DNA from: Diphasiastrum complanatum
Taxonomy: Eukaryota > Streptophyta > Lycopodiopsida > Lycopodiales > Lycopodiaceae
Length of the DNA: 64,000 nucleotides
Assembly: GCA_029204225.1 (NCBI GenBank)
Contig: CM055115.1
Location: 7,129,198-7,193,197, forward strand
Direction: 5' to 3'
The translations under genes were made by a program, and so were the position numbers. Shown piece after piece: positions 43,768 through 55,580 of the stretch. The notes below the pieces were generated by a model. It saw only the letters and a list, made by a program, of their open reading frames with translations. It was not told the origin of the DNA and did not search any database. How positions within the stretch are numbered: position 1 is the stretch's first letter; each line of letters opens with the position of its first letter.

Positions 43768-45054
43768 TGTATATGCAACTTAAAAATTTAATTTTACATG
43801 CATTGATAGGCTCTCAACCTAGATGACACACCAACATCATCACTTAGCCAACCATAATCAAATAAAGATTGTCTATTTAATTCACAAAATCATTTTCTAT
43901 ATGTTATTTTTTTTGTTTTTATCATATCTTTACTCATGCACACATATTGAATTAGAGCTCAATCCTTGAGGTAAGAAAAGAAAAATAATCATTTTTTGAT
44001 GGGTCCAAGACAACTAGGACCTGAAAATAGATAATTACTAGGATCCAATGTAATAGAGTCACATATTTATTATTGAGAATATTTGTGACAATGCCAGTGA
44101 TATACCACAATGTTCTTGTTTTATTGCAAAACCATAGAAAGAATTCAAGGTTTTTCTAAACGTAATCTTAGTTTTCACTTTTTAACAAAGAGAATGTCGT
44201 TGGCCCCCACAACAGAATCTGTGGGAGTCAAAAGTTTACAACAATTTTTTTTAAATATGCACCTTTTTGATGCCACAAGGTGCACATAAAAAAATTTACC
44301 TTTTTTCACATGCACCTTTTGTCCAGAAGCTGCATGTAAAAACAAATTACGGCAAAAACAACATTGAAAATAAAAAGTAAAAACAAAAATTACGGCAGGG
44401 AAGGATGATATGCCTCCTCCCGCCATTATGACCTAGGGTGTCCGCCATTGGGTTACCGCCCTCGAGGGACCTCCTTGGGCAGAATGCCCTTGCAGGGTGA
44501 CCTCCCTCCCCCTCAGGTGAACGCCCTTCCTGCGAGGATTGCCCTTGGAGGGTGACCTTCCCTACCCTTTCATTTATCTTGGAAACATTATTTAATTACG
44601 AAAAAAGGTATTCCTAATTGACATAGAAGCAGTTCAGATGAACATGTGTTCATTTGAGTCATTTCTTGAAAATGGAATGAGTCAATATCCTTCTAACTAC
44701 ATAAAATGAAATGGATACTTTGTGTCTATTCTGCTCACTTTTTGAACAAATTAAAAAGCAAAATGGGCATTTGGTTTTTTCAGAAAAAGATTGCCGCATG
44801 TTTCATCTTGTGCGTCAGGCGTCATGCTGCCACGTGCTGGCTTGAGAGTGGTTAAAAAAAAGTCAAATTGCTCATTATGCTTCATAATCAGCATGTAGGA
44901 ACTTTCAAAGTATCCATTACGCAATGGAAAGTGCTGGCATAGGCCATTTTGCTTGGTTTTGCTTTCTAAAATTTTTCAGGCTTCGGGTCTCGCCTAAAAG
45001 ATTTTGAAGATCCTTACGGACAAAATGGCATATATGCCCAACCCATTCCATACT
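43768..45054. repeat. U1: unclassified 1.3-kb repeat
   Basis: The reverse complement of 58010-59322, clearly diverged. No coding. It holds two tandem hairpins at 44258-44284 and 44308-44337 and a GC-rich part (44400-44570) with recurring CCCTTG-AGGGTGACCTCCCT motifs. It sits directly against the 3' flank of germin block 2, as U2 does against the inverted germin flank. It could be a structured non-autonomous transposon. Confidence 0.7.
44258..44337. other. U1 tandem hairpins
   Basis: Hairpin a: TGCACCTT (44258-44265) and AAGGTGCA (44277-44284), a perfect 8-bp stem with an 11-base loop. Hairpin b: ACATGCACCTT (44308-44318) and AAGCTGCATGT (44327-44337), 11 bp with one mismatch and an 8-base loop. 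Loop lengths are the same in U2. Confidence 0.8.
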
Positions 45055-45488
45055 ACATAATGATTATAAGGATTAACCGTGACTTATCAACTCTCACAAG
45101 GAAAACAACGTTTTTAGAGTTACTAGTTAGTTATTATTATCTTCAAGCAGAAGTCACTATTAGAGATACAAAGACGATTAATTCTCTAACAACTACTTAC
45201 TGCATGGAAGGCATGATAATCATAATCTCTCAATTAGAAGAGTTGGTGTATTTCCAGTTTATTTTCGTAAATTCATCACAGTCAAGGCAAAGCGATGACT
45301 TCCATTCTTGAAAAAGCTGGCGTAGTCTGCCGTCAGAGGCAAGAGATAGCGCTGCAAACTGTTGTGTTAGTAAGTCTAAACTTCGGCATTCAAGTAACTA
45401 TCAGACTCAAACAGTTACTATAATTCAACATTAAGAGGACAAATTACGTTGCAAGTGGCTTGAGTTGATGAACTGTCTTGTGTAGGAA

Positions 45489-46172
45489 TTATTTGGAGCC
45501 CGAGAAAATTGCTTTCAGACGGTCTATTGTCTTCTGATCCAATATCAAAAATGATTTCTGTAGCACTTCATCCTTGATGTTTGAGCCAAACAAGGCACTC
45601 GAAATGGTTTGGAAACCAGGGCTCTGGCTGTTCAGAGCAACCACGGCTTGAGCGGGTGCATCTCCTACATTGAGCTGAAAGTGAATGAGTCCTCTTGGAA
45701 AAATCATGACCTCACCTTTGCTGATGACCTTGGCAAATAGCTTGTTGTCAGCGGTGACAAAACCAGCGTACAAAGTTCCTTTTACAACATAAATGATCTC
45801 GGATGCACGGGGGTGGGTGTGAGGTTGGATAATTCCTCCCTTTGCAAAAGCAAGCTTGGCAAAGGATAACCCAAGAGAGTTTAAGCCCGCAAACGTATCC
45901 ACGTCAGCAAGAATAGCGCTGGCTCCGACACTGTTGTTAGTCTGGGGAGGAGCTGTGAGGCCATCAAAAACGAAATCATCTGTTGTGACAGCGGCTGGTG
46001 TTTTGCAAGGGTAGCCGTTCAGGTATAAATCCTTGGTAAGATCAGCAACACAAAAGTCCTGTAAAGGATCCGCATCGGCGGCATTGACATTGAGAGGCGC
46101 GAATTGTACCAGAAGCAAGGCCGGGAATACCAGCAGCCCTGCAAAAATGTTGAAGAAAGTAGAGGACTCCAT
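45489..46172 (-). CDS. germin-like protein, copy 2
   Basis: 227 residues, intronless, with the same signal peptide, C41/C56 pair, H118/H120/E125/H164 metal ligands and N79 glycosylation site as copy 1. Only three residues differ: V22 for L, A108 for D and K148 for R. A108 lies in the strand leading into germin box 1, where germin-like proteins usually have an acidic residue, so a modest effect on folding or activity is possible. An in-frame upstream extension seen in copy 1 is broken here by a 4-base TATA insertion near 46208, supporting the Met at 46172 as start. Expected to be secreted. Confidence 0.93.
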   Translation of the reverse strand: MESSTFFNIFAGLLVFPALLLVQFAPLNVNAADADPLQDFCVADLTKDLYLNGYPCKTPAAVTTDDFVFDGLTAPPQTNNSVGASAILADVDTFAGLNSLGLSFAKLAFAKGGIIQPHTHPRASEIIYVVKGTLYAGFVTADNKLFAKVISKGEVMIFPRGLIHFQLNVGDAPAQAVVALNSQSPGFQTISSALFGSNIKDEVLQKSFLILDQKTIDRLKAIFSGSK

Positions 46173-46315
46173 GTTGTCTGAAATGAACTTTGTTGTAAAC
46201 CTCAGCTTATATATACGACGTAAGATGGACTGAAACTATTGCAACAAGACAGATGCGTATGTCGCTGAACTGAGAGGTTGAGCGATGCCTATGTGAGATC
46301 GAGATCTGCGCAACA

Positions 46316-46325
46316 GATATATAAT
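46316..46325 (-). promoter_or_regulatory. TATA box, germin-like gene 2
   Basis: ATTATATATC on the minus strand, about 145 bases upstream of the ATG. The immediate promoter is nearly identical to copy 1, so both genes should respond to the same signals. Confidence 0.6.
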
Positions 46326-47916
46326 ACAGTGGTGAAGATGGACGCTCGCGTAACGCCCAAGTAACTAGCTTCGAAGATAGATGAGAGGAATTTCCTACGC
46401 CTTTGCTGCATGCCTCCAACATAGTTGCGTGACAGAATTGAAGTCAATTATCGGTCGTATTTTGGAGATGAAGGCAGAGATGGTAGAGTTTCTAGGGTTT
46501 TAAAACTTGACTTTCAATGACAGGATTTTATATTGTTATCAAACTTGATGAAGTCTCAACCAAGGATAAATTCGAGCTCAAAAGATGTTTTGTTCAAGTT
46601 GAAAGACCTACGACTAAGTGGCAAAGCCAAAAACTTATGATGCTCAAATGTATAAGACTAAAATAGGCTGAATTTTTGTCTATAGAATATTTACAAAAGT
46701 TCAAAAGCACCAAGTAAAATTCCAATTTCAACAAACGTCCTCTAAATCTTCACCTAGTTTTTAGAATGGATTTTTTCTTTTTTACACATAATTGGCATGT
46801 CAGTATTTTGCAGAAACATGGAACTGTGATTGTTGGGTGAATTTTTCGTTGAGGGATTGGTCCCGTCGGAAGATCCCCGACAAGGGGAAGGGACCACACC
46901 GCCCTTACGCAAGTGGTTAGGATAACACCGCATCCAATCCCGAGGGCCGTCATAGTCACCCCATACTCTCGGGTCAATGAGAATTTTTCAGGCTCTTAGA
47001 GGTATAACCGCTAGAAGATGAATAACTGCTATTGATTGACTTCTCAGATTTCTTGGTCTAGAAAGAAATGTCAGGTAATATATGCTAGTAAGATGAATGG
47101 CTACTCAAGTTCACTACTCAGCTTCTTCATCTGGAAAGAAATGCTAGTGATGCTGATTTAAATCTTGAGTAGGATCTAACCGGACCTTGGGAGACCCTAA
47201 ACTAGAAACCACTCTAGTCTTAATAGGATCCAAACCTCTATGGGATGCTAGTAAGATTTGGAGGGATTCTAGAAGGGGGTCACGAGAGGCCCTCCTAAAT
47301 CCATCCTACAAATTCAATCTACTATCTGTGACAAGGCCAGTTGTTATATCTCAACATACTTTGGGAGTTTGGCTCCTGTGCCTATATGTGTCGTCATATT
47401 GTTAACTTCATCGATACTCTCAGATTGGGATTGGCATAATCGATCCTGACATATGGTTCTACATGATCACAAGATGGGTCACTGAGAAACTCGAGGCACT
47501 TTCAGTCGATTTGGGACATTGTTTTGATGTCGGATTTGGTTGCGTAGATGTGTCATATAGGCAAGATGTTGCTACAATGTTATCAGAACTTCTTAAAGAC
47601 TCCTTTTGCATCATTGTGATCATCTTCAAAGTGATCTCGTAGGGTATTATCATTACCAAAGGCACGGTGGTGTAGGGGAGCTTTTGCCTTGTTTTATGCC
47701 TAAAGTCTCTAGCTATTCTATGCTACTTAAATAATAAAGAGACGAGGAAGCAAAGCTATGCTAGGGTCTTTCTAAAAACCCAAATTTCTATATAAGTTTG
47801 GAGGTCGAGGTTAGTGAACATAAGATCATATGGATAACTTTGTATGTTCTTACACAAGTTTTTTCCCAATTGATGTGGACTTTCATGTGATGATTAGTTC
47901 TGGAGTTTTATGCGAT

Positions 47917-48001
47917 GCTTATTGGCTTCATGAATAACAAACTTTACTACTTCATCGGTGCTAATTGGCTTCGTGAATAACAATCTTTACTACTTCATCG
48001 G
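47917..48001. repeat. 43-bp minisatellite, two units (block 2)
   Basis: The same unit as at 15570-15697, with one unit fewer. Confidence 0.9.
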
Positions 48002-48770
48002 CTTGAAATATCCACCACCTCTGAATGCTACTCTTAAATAAGCAGCTGCACAATGTTAACAATGGGTCCACCAAGCCAGAAAAGGATCACCTAGTGAAAT
48101 CTGTTATTAGTGAAATGTTGGTTCAATTTCAAAATCTATTTAATTGTCACAACAATATGAAAGTAGTTTTGTCTAGTTCTTGCTCTATAGGACACGTGAT
48201 AAAATAGGGAATGAAAGATGTAAGTTTTTGGTTCTTGGCATGCACGGGTCCTGTTCTTGGTGTGGATACCTGTGAAGTGAATATATGAGAGTGAATTTGA
48301 CGATGATGCCTCAATCGAGCTTTTGCTATAATTGTGTACTGATTGTTTGCACATTGATTGTTTACCTTTTGGCTTTAATTGTTCTCAATTACTTTGATGA
48401 TTATGTTCTGCTGCGTGTCGAATAGCTGAAGGTGCAGTGTTGAAAAAAGGTCATGAGATGATAGGAAGCAATTCAAAATAGTCGAAGTAAATAGACGACT
48501 TCATCGAGCACAACAGAATGAACCTTCTTTTTCTGTGCATGACTATGCCCATCAATATTGAACAAACAGGTAGTGATAGAAATCACGTTCACCCTTTAGC
48601 AACTAACTTTGGAATTGCTAGCAACTAAGTGATTACATAGTCAAACATAAAGCATTGAAATATCAGACAATTATCAGCTACAAAGTATTACAAAGAGGAA
48701 TACATACTGACATATACTGAACGCAATAAGAAAAAGAAATTAGATTGTCAATTGCTTTATCCAGTTGGCT

Positions 48771-49137
48771 GTGATGTGCTAGCATTCATCCAGTTAGGAC
48801 TTCTCTGAAATTCACTTGCTAATAAATTAATGCAAATCAATGGCTTTAATTCCAAGCAGAATGTTAATTGTCTCTCTGCAGAAATGAACTGTTTATCTCA
48901 CAGTTTACATTTTTCCCGAAAAATGCTACAAATGCGAAAGGCTTTACTAAAACTATTATCTTGATATTTTAGGCACCCGACAAATGTGAAAAACCCGAAG
49001 TGTCCGAAGTCTTCGAAAGGGCCGAAGTATCTCGTTGTGGCCGAAGCAACAATAACCAGCTATGAGCCATTTCTGAATAGTTCTACAGACTATGTGAAAA
49101 CACGAAGAAAACGGTAGATCTGGATAATCAGTTGGCT
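48771..49137. mobile_element. insertion flanked by CAGTTGGCT repeats
   Basis: CAGTTGGCT occurs at 48762-48770 and 49129-49137, flanking about 358 bases with no gene. Nine bases is the target-duplication size of Mutator-like elements, but no terminal inverted repeats are visible. It contains GAAGTG/CCGAAG-rich sequence near 48990-49050. Confidence 0.4.
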
Positions 49138-49161
49138 GAAGATTAAAAATTACTTAGTTGA

Positions 49162-50471
49162 TTAAGGAAGCTTGATAGACTTTGCATAAGATCCACCAAT
49201 CTTATTGATGCTAAAAGGTAACTTTGGAAAGTTGAGACCAGTCTCCTTTTCCATTCCATCCTTTTTGTTAGCCATAACAAAAGCATCAAGCTTGAAAAGT
49301 CTACCTTGTCTATTGCCCCTAGCAACCAAGATTTCTTCCTTTGTAATGAAACAAGCATCACCCCCAAACTTTACCATGTATCCTTTCTCTATCATTTGAC
49401 CAACACTTAGCAAATTCTTTGAAAGTGAAGTAATGTTAAGAACACCATCAAGTCTTGTTTTCCTATTAGTAGAGAGACAAATAGGAATTGAACCAATATC
49501 TTCAATCACACACTCACCACCATTGGCCATGTGAATTGCTTTCTTGGCTCCATCATAAGTGACCAAAGAAGTAAAGAACTCCTTGTGACTAGTCATGTGT
49601 GAGCTAGCTCCACTATCAATCCACCATGAATCTTTGTCACCTTCACTTGATATTAGACTTGAAGAACACGTCAAAAGAGAACCACCACCACCTAGATCCT
49701 CATCATTAGTAGTAAAGTTGATTTGCTTGCTACCTTCATCTCTTTGCTTCTTCAAACATTCATTTGCAAAATGCCCTTTGATTCCAGAATAATAGCATTT
49801 CAACTTAGACTTATCTTTCTTTTTGCCAAAAGAAGAAGTCTCACCTTGATCTTGCCCTTTAGACCACTTGCCTTTGATGAACATAGCATCCTCTTCATAA
49901 TGAGATTTCAATGTAGATCCACCTCCTCTTGATTGAAGCCTATAATCCTCATTCACCAAGATCTCTTGCAAATCCACAATACTTGGAAAAGTCTTTTGAA
50001 TAGAAAAACTTTGAACAAGATTAGCATGATTATCCAACAAGCCATTAAGTATAACTTGAACAAGTTCTACCACCTTAATGCTTTCATCAATATATGCTAA
50101 CTCATCACTGAACGCTTTAACCCTCAAAACAAAAGCATGAGTACTATCTTCCATCTTTTGCAAACTTTGAAAGATTTTTCTCCTAAGAGTAAGCACTCTT
50201 GATGTAGAATTGGATTCATAAAGCTTCTTCAAAGCTTCCCAAGCCTCCAAAGATGATGTGCACTTACCAACTTCCTTGAGAAGTTCATTGGTAACATTCA
50301 TCTTGATCATGTGTAGAGCTTTCTTTGCTCTCTTGTCATACCTCACTTGATCTTGTTGAGTTGCTGGTCTCTCCTCCAAACCTACAACAATCTCCATGAT
50401 TTCATTCATCTCCAATAAGGACTCCATCCTCACCTTCCAAGTAGAATAGTAGAATACTCACTTGTAGCCAT
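49162..50471 (-). pseudogene. Cop-K gag-protease (423 codons open)
   Basis: The longest TE frame in the window (49162-50433). Gag: KKALHMIKMNVTNELLKEVG, EAWEALKKLYESNSTSRVLTL, HANLVQSFSIQKTFPSI. The zinc knuckle at residues 213-226 reads CYYSGIKGHFANEC, with Ser in place of the second Cys. Protease: WWIDSGASSHMTS (residues 270-282), then LNITSLSKNLLSVGQM. The likely true start is at 50471, but an 8-base tandem duplication (50441-50456) shifts the frame between it and residue 1. It ends at the block junction, before integrase. Confidence 0.87.
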
Positions 50472-51051
50472 GTTGAAGTGACCTGATCTTCTCTTTCAAC
50501 CTGTTCCAATGCACAAAGCACTCTCTTGAAAGTCAACAAATTAACTCAAGAAGAAATCACAAAGATATGGAACCTCTCAAATCTCTTCTAGCACTTCTAA
50601 CTAGAAAATCAACACATAGAATAGTGAAATCTTGATCAGCCTATGATCTATCCTCAATCTAATGATTCTTGCCACTTCCTAAGATTGAAACACATTCAAT
50701 TGAAGTTCAGTAACCTCACAAACTAGAGATCCAATCAAAATTAGGGTTTTGACAAAATCACAAAAAATTGAAATCTACATGCAATTTCTAGAAACTTGAT
50801 ATATCTTCTTGTAGACTCCAATGAGACCTTCCTAATGCACCAAAAATCATCTAAATCCAGTAAGCCAAGTGTGAAATCGGAATTGATCAAGTATATAACC
50901 CTATATTGAGTTTTGACCTACAAAAGATCAATTCTACGCATGCAAAAATGCTGATTTTTGAGTAGAAATCAATCTAGCATGCTCTAGCATTAGTAACTCC
51001 TCCAAATCCTTGCTAAAGATGGCTGATCCTTTTATAACCTGAAACAAAAGA

Positions 51052-51063
51052 GCTCTGATACCA
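51052..51063 (-). other. Cop-K primer binding site
   Basis: TGGTATCAGAGC on the minus strand abutting the LTR, a perfect initiator tRNA-Met site. Confidence 0.88.
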
Positions 51064-51717
51064 TGTGAAGGATTTCAGATCATTCAAGATCCAATCCATG
51101 TCCCAAATCTTTGGTTACAATAAGGAGCAAACCAACAATCCTGCCAATGTAGAAAAATCAGCATCTACATACAAAATGAGACGCAAACTCTAAGAGATAT
51201 TGATCAAACATGAACCAAAACATAAAATATGTTTGCTGTCCATAAAATTACAGTACCCTACTGTATTTCACACGTGTGAAACCGAAAATAGCAATAAATG
51301 ATCATTCTACACATAGAATTGCAAGATAACACCAAGATAGTGCACCAATGAGTAGTAGAACCCAAAGAGAACCATGTATAATGATGAAATGAGAGAGAGA
51401 AGAGAGAAGATGTGTCTCTCTACGAGTTACATCCTTTTATAGAGTTTCCAAACCCTATTTGGCCACTTGGCTTTCCCTCCAAAATGTAAACCCTACTATT
51501 TTTGGGTCTAGATTCAATGTACCCAAAGTTCAAATTTGAATCTCTCTCAAACTCGACTACTGACTTTCCCACACTTTCCAAAAGTGTTTATTGAATGTAT
51601 TTTAAACTAATATAACTTCAAAAAGTTTATCTCTAAGTCTAAAATGAGTTTTGGCCTCTTATTGACAATTTACCAAAATGTCACTAAACTAGACTAAACT
51701 AGTTGAAATCTCTCACA
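51064..51717 (-). repeat. Cop-K 5' LTR
   Basis: It starts TGTGAGAGATTTC on the minus strand and ends CCTTCACA. It pairs with the Cop-B LTR 10447-11101. It carries a TCACACGTGTGA palindrome near 51270 and a GAGAGAGAAGAGAGAAG tract near 51390. Confidence 0.87.
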
Positions 51718-51872
51718 AAAGGCACTTTAGAGTATGGCTTGATTTACAGGAAGCATGATGGTTTACCTGAGTTGTGTGGCTATGTGGATGCGGATTGGGG
51801 AGGTGACTATGATGATCGTAGATCCACCACAGGGTATGTATTCCAGTTTTGTGGTAAATGCTTTTCCTGGTG
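51718..51872 (+). pseudogene. Cop-L copia RNase H fragment
   Basis: Plus strand: GTLEYGLIYRKHDGLPELCG, YVDADWGGDYDDRRSTTGYV, FQFCGKCFSW. This is the first Asp segment of copia RNase H. It is interrupted on the left by the Cop-K LTR. At about 51872 it runs into TTCG-rich sequence. Confidence 0.85.
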
Positions 51873-52033
51873 AGAAAAATTTGCGAATATTTTGAGTTTG
51901 CGATAATTTCGAGCTTCAAGCTTCAAGATTGAACAAGAATTGTTCGCGAAAATTTTGCGACAATTACTTGTTCGAGTTTCTTGTTCAAGCTTCTTAGTTT
52001 CGCAAATTGTTCGAATTGTTCGAATTTTGAGTT
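51873..52033. other. TTCG/TTCAAG-rich unassigned piece
   Basis: Short recurring GCTTCAAG, TTGTTCGA and TTTGCGA strings; possibly LTR debris. The promoter of germin block 3 begins directly after it. Confidence 0.35.
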
Positions 52034-54200
52034 CGATGCCTATGTGAGATCGAGATCTGCGAAACAGATATATTATAAAGTGGTGAAGATGGATGCTTGT
52101 GTAACGCCCAAGTAACTAGCTTCGAAGATAGATGAGAGAAATTTCCTACGCCTTTGCTGCATGCCTCCAACGTAGTTGCGTGACAGAATTGAAGTCAATT
52201 ATCGGTCGTATTTTGGAGATGAAGGCAGAGATGGTAGAGTTTCTTTAAAACTTGACTTTCAATGACAGGATTTTATATTGTTATCAAAAGATGAAGTCTC
52301 AACCAAGGATAAATTTGAGCTCAAGAGATTTTTTGTTCAACTTGAAAGACCTACGACTAAGTGGCAAAGCCAAAAAGTTATGATGCTCAAATGTATAAGA
52401 CTAAAATAGGCTGAATTTTTGTCTATAGAATATTTACAAAAGCTTAAAAGCACCAAGTAAAATTCCAATTTCAACAAACGTTCTCTAAATCTTCACCTAG
52501 TTTTTAGAATGGAATTTTTGTTTCTTACACATAATTGGCATGTCAATATTTTGCATAAACATGGAACTGTGATTGTTGGGAAAAATTTTCGTCAAGGGAT
52601 TGGTCCCGTCGGAAGATCATCGACAAGGGGAAGGGACCACACTGCCCTTACGCAAGTGGTTAGGGTAACGCCGCATCCAATCCCGGGGGCCGTTATAATC
52701 ACCCCATACTCTCGGGTCAATGAGAATTTTTCAGGCTCTTAGAGGTATAACCACTAGAAGATGAATAACTGCTACTAAGTGACTTCTCAGATTTCTTGGT
52801 CTAGAAAGAAATGTCAGGTAATGTATGCTAGTGAGATGAATGGCTACTCAAGTTCGCTACTTAGCTTCTTCATCTGGAAAGAAATGCTAGTGATTCTAAT
52901 CTAAATCTTGAGTAGGATCTAACCGGACAAATTCAATCTACTATCTGTGACAAGGCCAACTATTATCTCTCAACATACTTTGGGAGTTTGGCTCATGTGC
53001 CTATATGTGTCGTTGTATTGTTAACTTCATCGATACTCTCAGACTGGGATTGGCATAATCGATCCTGACATATGGTTCTACGTGATAACAAGATGGGTCA
53101 CTGAGAAACTCGAGGCACTTTCAATCGATTTGGGACATTGTTTTGATGTCGGATTTGGTTGCGTAGACGTGTCATATAGGCAACATGTTGCTACAATGTT
53201 ATCAAAACTTCTTAAAGAGTGTTTTTTCATTATTGTTATCATCTTCAAAGTGATCTCGTAGGGTATTATCATTACCAAAGACACGGTGTAGGGGAGTTTT
53301 TGCCTTGTTTTATGCCTAAAGTCTCTAGCTATTCTATGCTACTTAAATAATAAAGAGATGAGGAAGCAAAGCTATGCTAGGGTCTTTCTAAAAGCCCAAA
53401 ATTCTATCTAAGTCTGGAGGTCGAGGTTGGTGAATAGAAGATCATATGGTTAACTTTGTATGTTTTTACCCAAGTTTTTCTCAGATGGTGGACTTTTGTG
53501 TGATGATTACTTCTGGAGAATGGTGGACTTGCGGTGCTTATGGCTTCGTGAGTAACAAACTTTACTACTTCATCGGGCTTATTGGCTTCGTGAATAACAA
53601 ATTTTACTAGTTCATCGGCGCTTGTTGGCTTTGTGAATAACAAACTTTACTATTTCATCGGCTTGAAATATCCACCACCTCTGAATGCTACTCTTAAACA
53701 AGCAGCTGCACAATGCTAACAATGGGTCCACCAAGCCAGATGGCATGAAAGTAGTTTTGTCTAGTTATTGTTCTATAGGACACGTGATAAAATAGGGAAT
53801 GAAAGATGTAAGTTTTTGGTTCTTGGCATGCACGGGTCTTGTTCTTGGTGTTAATACGTATGAAGTGAATATATGAGAGTGAATTTGGCGATGATGCCTC
53901 ACTCGAGCTTTTGCTATAATTGTGTATTGATTGTTTGCACATTGATTGTTTACCTTTTGGCTTTGTTCTTAATTACTTTGATGATTATGTTCTGCTACGT
54001 GTCGAATAGCAGGTGCAGTGTTGAAAAGAGGTCATGAGATGATAGGAAGCAATTCAAAATAGTCGAAGTAAATAGATGACTTCATCGAGCGCAGCGGAAT
54101 GAACCTTCTTTCCTGTGCATGACTATGCCTATCAATATTGAACAAAAAGGTAGTGATAGAAATCACGTTCACCCTTTAGCAAATAGCTTTGAAATCGCTT
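52034..54200. repeat. Germin-like block 3, promoter and upstream only
   Basis: Paralogous to 13953-16260 and 46278-48610 but without the coding sequence: homology begins at CGATGCCTATGTGAG in the 5' UTR/TSS region. The TATA string is altered to GATATATTATAAAG. It lacks about 130 bases near 52928 that the other blocks have. The stem-loop (52602-52638) and three-unit minisatellite are retained. At about 54200 it runs into copia Cop-M. No gene present. Confidence 0.85.
53536..53661. repeat. 43-bp minisatellite, three units (block 3)
   Basis: Three diverged units of the array described at 15570. Confidence 0.85.
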
Positions 54201-54560
54201 GTCCCAAGAAGCATGAAGACATCAAGAAGAGGATTGCTGCTAAAGCCAACTTGGTTGAAGAAGAAGGAGAGGAAAAGCCAATTGCAGTCATGGCACTGGC
54301 AAATGAGAAGGAATCGCTGACTCTTCATCGAATAGTTGTGCAGAGGTTACTACACTAGTGGTGAGCTTGCTAAGGGAATGCAGGAGCAATGAGGACCCAT
54401 CATGGTACCTAGATTCTTCGGCCACCATCCATATGACATATAAGAGAGGCTTCTTTGTCACCTATGAGCTCATCACATGAGGTAAGGAGGTCATTGTAGG
54501 TAACAAAGGTGTCATTATTGTTGTTGGGGTAGGATCAAAATCTATCACGTTTGGAAGTAG
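54201..54560 (+). pseudogene. Cop-M copia gag-protease fragment
   Basis: CPKKHEDIKKRIAAKANLVE (after a knuckle) is followed by a shifted frame with DPSWYLDSSATIHMTYKRGF, GKEVIVGNKGV and VGSKSITFG, which is a copia protease in which the active motif reads DSSATIH rather than DSGATxH. Broken, no LTR. Confidence 0.75.
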
Positions 54561-55580
54561 AATTGCAAAGAAGAACTATTGAGGTTTACAAAGGGGATGC
54601 ACCACATAGATCCATGACTGATTAGGCAAAGTTGAATGAGGAACATCACCTTGCATAGATGCTAGCCATAAAGAAAAAGAGCAAGCATATCTTTCACGTC
54701 AATACAAATTTCACTCTACTACCAGTATTCCGAGTGTTCCACTAGCCGACTAAACCTACCAAACACAGTATTGGATAAAAATCTTTGGGTTCGAACAAGC
54801 TTTTTCAACACAATACTGCCTCCCACAAGACCTTAATCTCTCTACACAACTGAATGCTAATGTAGGTCTTTTATCCACAACATTGTTGAAGCAAAATAAG
54901 TCTCAAAGATAATCACAAGAGATGATACACAAAAGGTATCTCACAAGGCACACAATACCACCCCACCATATTTGGAGACACTTTGTTCTTCACACAAGAG
55001 GCCATCAAAGTAGATTTTCACCAAGAACCGGAGAGCTAACTTTCACAAAAAACTGGAGGGAACCAATTTGAGTTTGATTTTTGGTGGGAACCCCTATTTT
55101 ATTTACTAACTGGAATTTTTATCTTAAATTGTTGCAATCCTTGCATTATTCATGGCTATAATAATGGAAATTCATGTGATAGAAGTATGCTTGTTGTAAG
55201 AGCTAGTTTCTCTAAATGTCAAAATTTTAACTTCAACTCATGATCTTGAACTTCCTTTGTTAAAAGTGATCATGTTGGTGATGTTGTAGATTTGTCACAT
55301 TTAGAAGAAATTTAGCATCTCAATATAGCATTATAGGTTGGGTGTTTTGGCAAGTTATGTGAGACACTTTTTTCTCATGAATCTTGGCATTCCAAGTATA
55401 TGTGATAAGAGAAAATTTAAACCTATTGAATCCACCACACTTGGGTAGACTTTGAAAATGTTTAGGCTTATGGATTTATTACATTCAAAAAATATTTCTC
55501 TAATTACAAGCATCTTAATATAAGTGTCACACATCATGGATTTGGCTTACCCAAGGCACTTATTTTTTTGTATTGTTCTT
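54561..55580. other. unassigned interval
   Basis: No supported gene. 55060-55110 resembles 42680-42740. The 60-codon minus frame 55355-55537 shows no known motif. Confidence 0.3.

Larger units (their letters stand above)
45055..48770. repeat. Germin-like block 2 (segmental duplication)
   Basis: Paralogue of 12736-16680 at about 32.3 kb distance: 3' flank, gene, promoter, stem-loop (46859-46895), two-unit minisatellite (47917-48001) and distal flank. It lacks the 280-bp insertion of block 1. No gene other than the germin-like CDS is seen; 46430-48770 is non-coding. Confidence 0.88.
49138..51717 (-). mobile_element. Cop-K: copia 5' half with 5' LTR
   Basis: Minus strand. The 5' LTR is at 51064-51717 with the primer binding site (TGGTATCAGAGC) at 51052-51063, a leader at 50472-51051, and gag plus protease at 49162-50471. 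Integrase onward is missing. Same family as Cop-B. The LTR is inserted into copia RNase H sequence that resumes at 51722. Confidence 0.88.
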
